A stretch of DNA of 64,000 nucleotides, taken from contig JAALGY010000004.1 of assembly GCA_032358165.1 (NCBI GenBank), positions 62,001-126,000 on the forward strand, written 5' to 3'. This DNA comes from Diplosphaera chodatii (taxonomy: Eukaryota > Chlorophyta > Trebouxiophyceae > Prasiolales > Stichococcaceae). Each line of letters starts with the position of its first letter. Position 1 is the first letter of the stretch. The position numbers and the translations under genes were made by a program. Shown here piece by piece: positions 47,347 to 59,700 of the stretch. The notes under the pieces were generated by a model. The model did no database searches, was not told the origin of the DNA, and was given only the letters and a program-made list of their open reading frames with translations.

Positions 47347-50300
47347 ATGAGTTCTGGCGCCGACGGCCATCGCATGGTGGTGCAGAGCGGGCAGGAGGCG
47401 GTGCACTTGGCTCGCTTGCAGCAACAGGGGCCTCAGGCGGTGCCCAGCCATAACTACGGCCCTGCAGCTTCCATTTCATCGCCCATGGGGCCGCCGCCGC
47501 CGCAGGCACCGCCGCTGGTGGCCGGGCAAGCCCAGTGGGCGGGCCAGGCGCCGTGCCAGGCTGCACAGCCTGGTGCTCAGGCGGGCAATGGCAGCCATCA
47601 GCAGCAACAACAGGCACAGTGAGTGGGCCCCACTCCCATATACGCCCAAGTATACTCTCTGGATTGCGTGACGAGTCGTGTCCTAGTCGATCATGGGGCT
47701 GCAGCGGCACACCCGGCCCGACAACTTCACAACTCGTTGTCAACACGTCATCCAGTGTTATATATGCTACCACGCAAGCTGTAGCGGCCTGGCAGCGCTC
47801 GTCGCTGCGGTGAGATGCACACTGAGAAGATCTGGGCACTGCCAGTACCAGCAGGCTCGCTGATTCGAGACACAAGTAGCCTCACTACGGCACAGTTGCA
47901 CGGCCTTGAGCGCTTTCCCTGTGCACAGTGCGATGGTGTGTTACCTCAAGGACGAAGCATTCGGATTCACGGCTTGTCCCATCCCTGGCCATTAGCCTGG
48001 TGGCCCGATGCCTTAATCTGAAGCTTCCCTTCTGGATGTACTGCCAGTGCAGTGGCCTAGCGCAGTGGTGCTAGCAGTGCAGTGTCTGCTCTGCCTTTTG
48101 GCAACCACTTGAACCTTCATCTGCCTGGAGACTGGTCATTCATGACCGGCGACGATGCCTGCAGCGCTGTCAGTGGCTGGCGACCTTGGTGTGAGGGCCA
48201 GGGCCATTCCTGTTGATCCGCTGGTATTGCTTGGCTGCAGTCGACCTTCTGTTCCCACTGACCACCTGCAGGCAAGCAGAGCCTCCGGCAGGGGACCCGC
48301 AGGCGTGGCCGGGCTCCGCCATCAGCGTCGCGGAGACGCGCTCGCAAGCCACGGCCGCGGAGCTCGCCGAGATGGCGCGCATAGCTGCGAAGGAGCCCCT
48401 CAGAAGTGAGCCCTGCAGCAACCCTGCATCTGGCCCACTCCACCACGTCAGCCGCACCACGCAGTCAGCGAACGCCTCTGCTCATGTTGGGGCTGCTCAG
48501 AGCAGAGGGCCGCTGCAAGCAGAAGGGACAGCCATCGACAGGTTGTCATGTTGACACAACATGGTGTGGCAAGCGTGCTGCCATGTTTTGTGCAGACCAC
48601 CCACGGTACACGAAGCTGCGGGACCTGAACAGCGGCGGCTTCGGCTTCGTGCAGCTGTGTCGAGACGCCGCCTACGGGCGCCAGGTGTCCGATCAGCTAG
48701 ACCCTGCTGCGCTTTCCCTTCCTGCATGCATGCACCGCATGCGCGGCGCGCTCCGCTGCTGCCTCCGGGTTCTAACCCTCGCTGCTGGCTGGCCCTGATG
48801 GCGCAGCAGAGGGGAAGGCAGGCTGGCAGCTGTATACGCCTTGCTTGCTTAGCAGTTGACGCTGGCTGCTGCAGGTGGCTATAAAGTTCGTGGAGCGGGG
48901 GGCGGGCATCACGAAGAACGTCGTTCGCGAGATCCTGAACCACCGGCTGTGCTCGCTGCACCCGCACATCATCCAGGTGGCCCCCGGTGCCGGCGCTGAT
49001 TTTGCCTTAAAGACAAACCAACGCTTCTTGCAGCACTGCTATGTGGCACTTGAGCTTGCAAGTCAGCCACCCTTGTACGTTCAGCAGAGGAATGATCAGA
49101 GGCTGCCAGGCTTGCCATCGTTTCCTGATGTCATCCTCACTGCGCTTCTCATGCGTGCAGTTTCGGGAGGTGTTTCTGACGCGGCGGTACCTGGGGATCT
49201 CCATGGAGTATGCAGCTGGGGGCGACATGTTTGACTTCTTTGTGCGCAACAAGGCCTTCGTGAACGTCAAGGTACCTCCAGCCTGGCCGGCCTTGTACTC
49301 TCGGTTGGCGCTGTACAATCTGCTTGCGCTTGTACTGCTGTGGCCCTCTAGGTTCCAGTCTAGTCAGCCATCACAGCTGCAGCATCGACCTTCCCAACTT
49401 GACCAAGCAGCAGGACTGCCGCTACTAATGCTGCGCAATACCAGGGCCTCCCGTCGCTTGCCGACCACTCATGGTGCTCATTTCGCTACAGGGGCTGGCG
49501 GAGGACCTGGCACGCTGGTTCTTCCAGCAGCTGATCGTCGCGCTGGACTTCTGCCACAAGAAGGGCATCGCCAACCGCGACATCAAGCTGGAGGTGAAGC
49601 ACTGTGCTGGGCTCCTTGCGAAAACCACAAGGTGTTGCCAGGTGCAGCGTCCCATCGAGCGGCCGCCAGCGTGCTGCTGAGGCAGCGGCATCCTTCAAGA
49701 CGTTTGCTGCTGAGGTGGTGAATGGCATGCACTGATGTGGCTGCTCAAACCTGTGCGCAGAACGTGCTGCTGGACGGCACGCCGGAGCGGCCGCTGCTGA
49801 AGATCTGCGACTTTGGGTACTCCAAGAATGAGTACCTGGACTCGCGGCCCAAGTCGCTGTCCGGCACCCCCGACTACATCGCGCCCGAGGTGCCGCCGGC
49901 TGCATGGATCTCCATGCTTCTCGGTTGGCCAGGCGCAGACGCAGTGCTCGCGCTGCGCATACGCAGTGCTCGCGCTGTATGCCCATTCTCAGAGGAATCG
50001 TAGGCGTATGCAGCCCGTGGTGTGCACCCGTGGTCAGATGTATCGCCATGGACATCACTCACACAAACGTGCCCCTCATTTGCTGCTCGTGCTGCAGGTG
50101 TTGAGCCACTCCTCGTACGATGGCAAGGTGGCGGACATCTGGTCCTGCGGCGTGATGCTGTACATCATGATGACGGGTGCGGCGCTTGACCCCAGGCTGT
50201 GCTCGTGTCCAACACATGCGATCTCACCTGCATGGGGCTGCTCAACCACCTTGCGCACTCCGATGTCATGGCTGTATATGGCTCAAGTTTCGCATTTGCG

Positions 50301-51643
50301 TCCTTGGTGGAACCCCTGATGCAGCTGGACTCACGTGCTGCCCACACACTGGCGACAGTCAACCCTTGAGGTACATATCTAGATCACTGCTTCTGAGGTG
50401 CTTGCCCCGATACTGGCTGCAGGCGCATTTCCCTTCTGGCGGCGCGGCGACGAGCGCGCCAACAGCATCGTGCGGCTGCAGCAGATCTTCCCCCGCATCC
50501 TGGCCGCCGACTACTCCTCGCCGCCCGCCTCCCCGGTACACACCCCCCTCGCAGCCGCGCTGCTGCCACCCAGCATGGCACGCCGCTGCACGGCAGCACC
50601 CAACCGTCGACCGCAGCAAATTCGGACGCCCCTGGCATTGCTCACATCGCCAGGCGCATGGGGCTGCCGCGCACCTTGCAGCCACCTCGTCGAGCACCTT
50701 GCACCCCAGCAACCTCAACTTCTGGGCCCTGTGGTTCTGTGGCGCAGGAGTGCCTGGAGCTGCTCAAGGCGATGCTGACGCCCAACCCGGCGGAGCGCAT
50801 CACCCTGGACGGCATCATGCAGCACCCCTGGTGCGCCCCGCTCCGCCATGCCTCCGCCCCTGCCACGCCGACCCTCAGGCTGGGCCGCAGGAGGCTGTGC
50901 CACAGCCCAAGACACACCATGCTCTGACGGATGCAATTGAACGGCGCTGGACCCGAGCCTGGGCTGTAGCACAAACGGGCCAGCGCTGAAAGCTGCTCAC
51001 GGCCACACGCGCCGTTGCGGACCCACATCTGCAAGGGCCGGCGACGCCAGGCCCCCAAACCGAAGCACAGGCGTGCAGCAGTGCCGCGGTCGCGCTTGAC
51101 GGGGTTTGCTGTCACCGCCGCGCAGGTTCGTGCGGGACCTGCCGCCCGGCTTCCACCGCATGAACGAGGACCTTGTCAACGCGCAGTTCCCGCCCGAGGT
51201 GCAGCCGGTGCAGGTGCGGCGTCTCGGGGTTTAGGGTTTAGGGTTTCGGCCCCCCTCCCCCCGCCGTGTCGGCAGCCGTCAACTGAAGCGCTCCCCGGCT
51301 GCGTCCGGCCACGTTGGCCAGCGTGCAGCGGCCGCCAGGGTTCACGGCGTGAGGGTGGCTGGTGCTGCTGTGTGCTGCTGGCATGCCGCTGGACAAAGCA
51401 AGCACAGCCGGCGGCGCTGCACCCGCCTCTGCGGCTGCCCGCTGCTCGGCGTCCACTGTTGGCCCATCTGTGTGGTGCTGTTCGTCGCCATGCGTCGAAG
51501 GCTGTTCCAGACTCGGCACTGGGCCTGCCACGTGCAAGCGAGCAGGTAGCACTGACCGCGAGCCACCCTGCCCGCAGGAGATCATGCACATCCTGCAGGC
51601 AGCCACGCGGCAGCCGGACGCCGGCGGCGTCAGCGGGTACTAG
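47347..51643 (+). CDS. SNRK2: SnRK2-like serine/threonine protein kinase
   Basis: Twelve exons join in phase: 47347-47618, 48272-48405, 48596-48684, 48875-48976, 49161-49271, 49492-49593, 49761-49889, 50098-50176, 50423-50535, 50748-50830, 51126-51213, 51578-51643 (455 residues). After about 135 Gln/Pro/Ala-rich residues the kinase domain shows a glycine loop [17 protein letters not shown] (ATP Lys), [15 protein letters not shown], the catalytic loop [39 protein letters not shown] and [19 protein letters not shown], the SGTPxYIAPEV activation segment and the short WFVRDLPP stretch after the domain match plant SnRK2 (osmotic, ABA and nutrient-stress kinases). In green algae, SNRK2s regulate sulfur starvation. 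The HRD His is replaced by Asn. No acidic ABA box is seen at the C-terminus. Confidence 0.92.
51226..51247 (+). repeat. Telomere-type motif in SnRK2 intron 11
   Basis: GGGGTTTAGGGTTTAGGGTTTC, three consecutive GGGTTTA/C units, begins 13 bases into the intron after the donor at 51214. Confidence 0.9.
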
Positions 51644-52686
51644 AACGTGCTTACATGGGAACACAGTGGCCCAGCGGCGGAGCAAGGGGAGGCGCCCTCC
51701 TGAGCGTGCCCTCCTGAGCGTGCGGGCACAGCGGCATGGGTGCCCTGCAGCGCCGCCGCCGCCGCCCCGACTGGGTGCGGGGTGCAGTCCCCGCCGCACG
51801 CCGGCAGCTCAGGCGACGCCCGCCGCCGGGCCGCCGCTCCCGCCTATGCAACGAGATTGGAAGCTGATCTGCGGATCAGGCTAGCAGGGGGTAACAACGG
51901 TAGCAGGGTCCGCCGTACGGCTCAGTTGGGGGTTGGGAAGTCATCGCATGCGGCAGCCGCTGGATGCCTGGGGCACTGTCCGCCAAATATGATGTGGGCA
52001 GCACAAGCTGCCTCCGCAGGAGAGCACATGTGTCTAGAAATACAGCGGCGGTGCCAGCCGTGGGATCCAAGTCAAGAAAGTGTGACGGAGTCTGGTGCAC
52101 GTGGGGTCAGGCAGCAGGGGCACTGGCAGCTGCGCAGAGGGGAAGCACTCGGTTTGTGAGAAGTTGCGTGGTCGTCTGCATGCTTTACACACATTACACA
52201 AGTGAAGAGTTGGTTCACATGACTTGGGGACGGCAACAGCGTCAGGTGCTCGCAGAGAGCGGCACGTACAGCTGTTGCGCAGGGCTACCCACTGCTGCCG
52301 CGATGTGCCCGTCAGGCAGCGTTTCCTTGGCTTTGCTCCGTGTGCATTGGGTGTGTGATGTGCTGCCAGGGGGTCTTTAATGACCAGTGTGCATGCAGTA
52401 TTTGCAGCCGCATGTTTACTGCAGCTGGTATGTTTTATAGCATGGACAAACTCTGGTGCATTGCCAACGTGGAAGCGTGCGTCTGACATGTCTGACGACC
52501 ATACCGGGCCCCACAAGCTATACTACTGCTGGATCCCTTGCATGGAAGCCCTCTGCAACTGCTGCTGAGCACCAATCGTGGGTTTTAACGCCTGTGCTGC
52601 ATGGTTTCGTGTGCATTCCGCACCTTCAGTCCGCTATGTACGAAGGGCGCCAGCCATTCGTGCTCGTACCTTTTCGTGTGCTCCAC
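51644..52686. other. Convergent 3' spacer, SnRK2 / cyanase
   Basis: About 1 kb between convergent stops; 3' UTRs are expected. Open frames on both strands are shadows without motifs. Confidence 0.45.
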
Positions 52687-54137
52687 TTACGGTCTCGGTG
52701 CTGTGTTGTTCTCGATCGTCTGCAGAGCACAATGAAGTCGCAGGTTGCTTTCTCATGCCAACGATGCAAGAGTGCTTGCACATCAATACCCATGTCATCG
52801 ACGCTGGGTCGGACATGGCACCGGCAGGAACCCCACCTGCTCTATGTGGGGCAGGAACTTCCTGCAGGATACAACAAACCCGCATTTGAGCCTCGGTCAC
52901 ATTGCGGTGCAGGCTCGCAGAACATAGTCTGTCGTGTCGTGGAAGACTTGCGCTTGCAGAGTGCAGTGCTCCAGCGCACAAATATACACCAGCATCCAAC
53001 CGATCGACCACTAAGCGCACCCATTGAGGGAGATGACGACGCGCTTCTCCCCTTGCTTCCCCTCAATGACGTCCAGCGTGGCAAACATGTCGATCGCGCT
53101 CATGATGCTGCAGCCAGCATACGAACGCACGCTGCTCGGATGCAGGCTCAGTTTCTAGTGCGCTATTGCTAAATAAAGTTGAGCGATCAACTGCCAGCCA
53201 TTGAGCACGATGGTTGGCAAGTGGATCACCGCAAACGTGCACAGGTGCCTAGCAGGTCATAGTGCTGACAACTCGTCCGCATTGGCGATTAGATATCATT
53301 GTGGAGTGTGGAAGCTGGAAGGTGGAGGGCGCACCCGTCACCCAGCTCCTCGTTCATGACGGCCTTGATGGCCTCCCCATAGTGTAGCACCGCCTGCAGC
53401 GCTTACCGCAAGCTGTCATGACAAATTGAGCTTTCGCAAATGGCTCGGCAATGATCTGCACCCTGGCACGAAGATGTGTGTTCATGAGACAGCAGGTGCC
53501 GCTCAGCGAGAGAGACCCGTCCGCCGCCGCCGCAAGTTTGGCAGTGCACTGGCGTGGCGCATGTTCGAGGCGCCGCCGTGCGTTGTGAGGAGCGCTGCTG
53601 CAGGGGGGGGCACCTCGGTGGTGCGGTAGATGTGGGGCTCCTGCACGATGGAGGGGTCGTAGCTGCGCATGGGGCACCGCCGCATCGCCGCCAGCTGCTC
53701 GTCTGTGAGCGCCGGCACCGCCTCTTTCAGTGCCGCCACCGCCCCCTCCTTCAGCTGCGCCTGCACAGCGGGTAGAAGACCGTGTATGCTGAGTCCTGGG
53801 AGATGTATTGTTGGGATCTCGGCTCATGTATGCGCAGGGCACTGACAGAGTGCGCGCAATGGTGCGGAGGGACACACACGCTAGATGCAATGTGTCATCC
53901 CATGCCAAGGCGCCTGATGATCCACACGCCAATGGCAACGGTCCGATAAGGGCTGTGCAGGTACCGCACGCTGACCTGGTTGAAGAACAGCTGCGTGGTG
54001 TACAGGTTGGTGCGCCCGATCTCCTGGCTGATCTGCGTGAAGGTCTTCCCGCTGGCCTCCTTGGCCGCCAGCAGCTGGTCCACCAGCTCCGCCTTGCCTG
54101 AGCAGCGATTGATTGGGAGCTGTTTGAAGTGAGACAT
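52687..54137 (-). CDS. CYN: Cyanase (cyanate hydratase)
   Basis: Six exons join in phase: 54137-53976, 53760-53614, 53393-53335, 53107-53021, 52861-52837, 52719-52687 (170 residues, family about 156-170). The enzyme decomposes cyanate with bicarbonate to ammonia and CO2. The N-terminal DNA-binding-like helical domain reads [20 protein letters not shown]; the catalytic part has [20 protein letters not shown] and [11 protein letters not shown]. The three active-site residues are present: Arg and Glu of YRxxE and Ser of [21 protein letters not shown] closes the domain. No targeting peptide is seen, so it is probably cytosolic. The first ten residues could be replaced by an upstream exon, since CTCAG before GKAELV could serve as an acceptor. 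Exon 5 is a 25-base microexon. Confidence 0.93.
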
Positions 54138-54958
54138 ATCGACCTTGCGCAGTCATCCAACCAGTTTCCACAGTCGCATCAGCGAGTTCGCACATGCATG
54201 CTACCCAGCATGACGGCACAACCACACAAAACCATCGAAACGATGAACACAGCGGGTGAACGTCTGTGTGATCAGCCACCAAGGGTACTCATCAGTCCTG
54301 TGGCGGATGCGACTTGCTGCGCTGCGATGTCCTCGTTGCACAAAGCATTGCATGGCAGCGTCCCGCAGCTCACCAAAGCGAGGGAGCACGGTGCGGAGAC
54401 CAGCGCCCCCTGCCGTGCACATCAGCCTCTGAGGCTGCCTTGTTGCAGTCTGACCATGCTGAACAGTCGCATGTCGCTCCGGCAGCATGTTGATCGCGGT
54501 GCACTTCGACATGGATGATCTCGAGTCGCACAGAAGGCGATGAGTGCAGCGCATCATGATCGGCAAACTCCGTGCACCTATCTGTCTATTCACAGACGTG
54601 CTTAGTGCCACAGCTTCAAGTCGCTGATGTCAGTGACACACTTCGTCAACTTGTCAGAGGGTCAGATTACAATTTGTAACCCCAGGAACCTGTCCTGAAG
54701 CCTGAAGCACGTGCCCTTCAAAGGTGTCAAAGACCAAGCCTAGCATTGGGTCAGCTTCCCCGAGACCCTGGTCTTAGCACTAGTGTCAGCATACACCCCC
54801 CGCCAGCCATATTACATACATGCAAATCTTCGACAGGTTTCATCTGCTGCCTTACGGGCTCTCATCAACACCTCGCACACAACAAACCACGCTCGCGCAC
54901 ACTGCTCAGGCTACGGTTGTCCGCCGGGCTGGACCACAGAACTGCGTCAGCGCCCTGG
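54138..54958. other. Intergenic, cyanase promoter / NDUFAF3 3'
   Basis: Same-strand spacer. The cyanase promoter should lie at its left end. No coding motif was found on either strand. Confidence 0.4.
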
Positions 54959-56073
54959 CTACTGGCCAGGCTGCTGTCCCCTTTCTGTCATCGGCACAAA
55001 GGCACCCGCCACATGCCGCCCCTCCTGCGCCAGGATGTTGAAGGTGGCGATGGCGTTCACCTACATGGGACAACCCGGGCCTCAGCCGGACGCCCGGCAC
55101 AGGCAGTCAGAAAGTTCGACAGCTTTGGCAGCGCGCCCTACATGCTGATGCGTTGCCAGGCAGCATGCCTGCGCGGTGGCGTTGGCAAAAGGGAGAAGCA
55201 GTGCTCTGGGAAGGCGGCGCACCGTGTCTGACACCTCAAGGCCCACGCCCTGCGCCTGCAACCTGCTGACCAGGTCTGACGGCGGCCGCCGTACAGACGC
55301 TCCGCTGCCAAACACGAGCACCTCTGCACACAAGCCAACCATGGCACGTTGGGGTGATGCGTAAAACTATTCAAGTCATGCTGGATGGCAAAAACCGCCA
55401 TGAGCTTGGACCGGTGCTCGGGGTCCTCTTAGGTGTTTGCGGGTCTCTGTGGAAAGGAGACCAGCTGGTGCTGGCGCTCTCTTGCAGCTTTCAGCTCAGT
55501 GGGACCTCAGTGACCGATGCAGAGGCAGGCACCTGGTAATGGGCTGAGGAGGGAAATAGCGGACAAGTCCATGGCGGCAGCATCCCAGGCGTAGAAGCCG
55601 TTGCGCAGCGCCAGCAGGCCCCCCTGCAGCGTCACGTCGTTCACCAGAAACCCATCGTCCGTGTACCTGCAGCACATGGCTGTGCAGGCACGATGTGTGG
55701 CTGATACACCCTCGCAGCCAGCGTCCGGTGTGCGTGTGCGCCGCAGCAGCAGCTGGCGACTCCTGTTGCTGGCGCACCCCTCAATGTGCGTCAGTCCTGC
55801 CTCAGGCGAGAACAGCTCGAACTTGTCGGCTGCCGTCTCCGTGGCAAAGCCCCTGCCGCTGCTGTGCCTGCTGTGGCGCCCGCTGCCAAATGGGTCTGCT
55901 GCTGCTGGTGGAAGCGGCGCTGCGGCGTTCGTCGCTGGTGCTACCATCCACGATGCACGAGCAAAGCCTGGCAGTCCGTTTCTGGCGTGGCAATGCGCCA
56001 GCTGAGCGCAGGCCAATGTAGCGATGTGGTTCCTCCCCAGCAGGTCACGCGCTGCCAACCTGAGGAGTGCCAT
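54959..56073 (-). CDS. NDUFAF3: NDUFAF3-like mitochondrial complex I assembly factor
   Basis: Four exons, 56073-55778, 55666-55533, 55323-55223 and 55060-54959, join in phase to 210 residues. The leader MALLRLAARDLLGRNHIATL is Arg/Leu/Ala-rich and amphipathic, as for mitochondrial import. The core is the Mth938-like fold: DDGFLVNDVTLQGGLLALRN, then PEVLVFGSGASVRRPPSDLV, LQAQGVGLEVSDT and VNAIATFNILAQEGRHVAGA. Human NDUFAF3 has the same order (GxxINGxxYxG, xVVVGTGD, GIxVEVxDTxNAxATFNxL). It works with NDUFAF4 early in assembling the Q module of complex I. Length matches the family (about 180-210). The C-terminus is a short polar tail ending at TAG 54959. Confidence 0.9.
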
Positions 56074-56790
56074 GCTGTAGTAGGAGCAAATGCTGGTGGT
56101 GGCGCCGCAACTGTTGTGCTGAGAGCTGCCTCAGAGCAATGCTCAAAATAACCACGCTTCTGCTGGATATGATCAGTCTGCAGTCTGCAAGTCTTTCACC
56201 AAAATGTTTGCAAAGCGTCCTCTCCGTGGCAGGTTGTGCCGTACGAAACAGCTCACATCTGACATGCCCGTGCTGAGCTGCTCACATGTGCTTGGCAGTT
56301 TCATCGGCTGGCCATTCCACTATGCGCAATTTTTCAGCACCCAAAGTGGCTGCAGGTACTTCCGCGGAGGTCTGTGTAGTAGTGCAGACCAGCTGATCAG
56401 GCTACGGATGCGTTTGCAGTTAGATCGTCAGAGTACAAACATTAAAGGCAAACATTCCTCAGGTTTGTCGGGACGGGCCAAGCGCAGCAGAAAGGATATC
56501 ACATGCAAACTGGATTATTTTGCTGTGGTCAGACTACTGACGCATGAGCCGCCTGCATATGTGCCCCAATGCATGTGCCCAAGCCCAGCATGGGCCTATC
56601 AGGTGTGCACCTGCCTGACGGCCTGTGAGCGACCGGCGTGTGTGCTGGACTGACATCCGACAGTGGCTGTCGCATCAGCGCGCCTGGCGCGACCCAATAT
56701 CGTGTCTGTAAGGCGCGGCTGCATCCCAAGGCCCATGACCGCGGCGTGCACGCCAGCTGTCTGAAACTGCGCTGTGTGATGCTGTGACAG
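56074..56790. promoter_or_regulatory. Divergent spacer, NDUFAF3 / GT90 gene
   Basis: Holds the NDUFAF3 promoter and, on the plus strand, the promoter and unseen first exon of the GT90 gene, whose first recognisable exon starts at an acceptor (56790) and needs one base from an upstream exon. Confidence 0.4.
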
Positions 56791-59700
56791 GTGTGATCGC
56801 GCTGCTGGTGTCGCTGCTGACGGCCGGCGCGCTGGTGCTGCACCTGGTCCACGGCGAATCCGCAGCAGCCGCTGGGTGGTCACTGGCGGGTCTGCATCTC
56901 AGCGGGCGCCACCAGCAGCAGCACCACCAGCTGGACCAGCTGCCCTGCGGAGACAGCGCCAACCTCACGCAGCGGCTTTGTCATGCAGTGCAGTCGTATG
57001 CGGCAGCCAATGGCAGCCAGCACAGCAGCAGCAGCGGGGCCCCAGCCGCTCCAAGGCTGCCGGCGTCATGGGCGGCTGGCCACATAGCGCACGACTTCCG
57101 GCACTGGCGCCGCAGCGGCATCCAGAAGGAGGCGGTTGACCAGCTGACGTCTGACGTGCACGCCTATCAGGTGATCCGTCCCACAGCCGGCTGCCCGTGC
57201 GTAGCATTGCCGACCCTTTGCCGACCTTGCGCACGGCATTTGCTATCGTGCATCCAACATCCGCATACGGTTGTCCTCCAGCCCCGAGCTCTTGTGAGCC
57301 CTCTGTTGTTGCGTTGTGCAGTGGGGCGAACCCATCAACAGCTTCCGGTTTCAGATCATCAGCGGCCGGCTGTACGTGGACACCACAGGGCTGGACTACC
57401 GGCGGGATGCCAGCGGCCAGATCCGGTGGTTCCCCTCTCAGACGACAGCACCAGGTGCGTCTGCCTGCTCACCCTGCACATTGCGCCCGCACAGACAATG
57501 TAATGGTTCGGCAAGCAAATGACATCTGAAGCCATGTGCCGAAGGTTGTTTTCCTGGACTATATTCGGCACCGTGCCTGCATGGTCACAGCATGTTCAGT
57601 CCTGAAGAAGGGGCACACGGGCCCGTAACACATGTGCACAGCGTCAGACACCTCGCTGTAGCGTCTGGCCCCAGGCAACATGAGCATCAGCGGCAGGGCG
57701 CCGCTGGCCATGCTGGCGCTGCGGGAGCTGCTGCTGCTGTACCCAGCCCAGGTGCGCGGTCGAAGTGTATGTTGCAGTTGACTGCAGCCTCTGAGCGGGC
57801 CCAGACCCCTTCGCAGCTATGACAGCCGCTGGCACTCCCATGCAGCTGCTGCCCCTCCATGCTTTGGGGTCTAGCTGGGGTGGCGGACTGGTATTGCCGC
57901 CACAAGGACGATCCTTGCCCTTGTCCCAGCACCCCTGTAGCCATTGCACTCACCATTGCACTCCGTCAGCGGCCTGTGGCGCTAGATACCCAGATGTCTC
58001 CGCCACATGGTCGAGCGCGTTGCCGCAGGTGCCGGACGTGGACGCATTCATGCACTTTGCGGACGTGCCGGTGGTGCACCTGGGGGAGCACCCCGCCGCG
58101 GCGCCGCTGTTCTCCCCCTGCTCCAGCGACGGGAACGCGGAGATCCCGTGGCCCGACTGGAGCTTCTGGTCCGGCAAGGTCGGCTTGTTTGACGGCACGG
58201 CAGCCAAGTTTTGTATCAAATGGCTATATGTCCCGTATGTACAAAGCTTACCAGCTTGGCAGTGGGATTGTGTTCTGGCAGCTGGCATGGCAGCCTGGCG
58301 CTGCAAGCACTGGAGGATGCTGAGGACCCACAACTGCAAGGTGCATGGTTGGACGGCAGTCATACCGATACCATGTGCTGTGCAGGGGTGGGGCAGCAAG
58401 AGGGCGGAGCTGCTGCAGCGCAACGCTGCGATGCCGATCGCAGAGCGGACACCAGCATTGATGTACAGGTCAGTGCCGTCTGTTTGTACGTAATCAGCTC
58501 AGGTTCAGATACACTACTCCACAGTCAGCAGACTTGGTCCGTGACAGCTGTGTGTACATCAGCCACCCTATACATGATCATAGTGATGCAGCTGGACGTG
58601 TGTGCGCGCAACGTGGCAGGCATCACAGAATCTCTGTGTCAACTCGCGACGTTTCTTTGCATAGGGGCCGTGCCACCATCGACTCGGATGCAAAGCGCAA
58701 GATGGTGATACGCTGCCCTCGCCTCCTGCCGAATGACAAGTGAGTGCGACGTTTCCTGCATCTTGCATCGTGCATCCCTGTCGTGTGTTGAGCTGCTGAA
58801 AGGCCTGCCTGCTTGCCATCCCATCATGGCCAGGGTGATGCTCTCTGAAGTAGCATCAGGTGGTCAACAGTGCTGCACAGTCAGGGGTAGGGCTCACTAC
58901 GTGATTTGATCTGGAAGCAGGAAGAAGCTTATAGATGCAGAGAGCGTCACCTGGCTGGAGAAAAGGCATCGGGTGGGCTGACGCGAACCTGACTGGAACA
59001 GACCTGTTGGTCGGGATGTGCAATGTATGAGTGGGAGTACGGGCAAGCCTGGCCATACGTACTCTCGGTGGAAGGGACCGTCCAAACCGTCAAACTTCGG
59101 TTGACTGTGCATGCAGGTGTCAATGGGGGACATGTGCAAGTGGCGCTACCAGATCTACATCGAGGTGCGCAGCTTGGAGCAACCATTGCAGACGCTGTCG
59201 AGCGCACTCAGCACCCGTCTGCCTGTACATACAGTGAAGCATGGCCAGCGCACATTTCCAATCGGTTTGGCAGCATCATCTAGCCGCTGTGATCTATATC
59301 ATGTTACTGTTGTGCACTTCAACGTGAACCTATGAGACTGTTGCTGGACAGGCTGCGGGCTGGAGCGCATCCTTGAAGTATCGGCTGGCATGCGGGTCCG
59401 TCCTGCTGCAGGGTGGGTGCCCTCCTGCGCCCTGCCACCACACGAGGCCGCCCCCCTTGCCACACCTCGCACTGGTGTGAACGGTGCTGGTGGCGCCTGC
59501 AGTCAAGCCGCAGTGGGTGGAGTGGTTCTCGCGGGGCCTGACGCCCGGGAAGCACTACCTGGAGGTGCCGGCCGAGCCGCTGGACGACATCTGTCCCGCG
59601 GTCGTCCAGACGCTGGAAGCAGCGGAGGCAGCATTTGCAGGTATCGTCAATGTCAAATCTACAAATATACAAGTTCTGTCAGGAACTGGCGGTGGTGCCG

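Noticed and set aside
51226..51247. Possible chromosome end or telomere fusion
   Set aside because: Only three repeat units, inside an intron with coding exons on both sides in phase. It is an interstitial motif, not a telomere.
52456..53172. A 238-residue plus-strand frame
   Set aside because: It lies antisense across cyanase exons 4-6 and has no motif; it is a shadow of GC-rich coding DNA.
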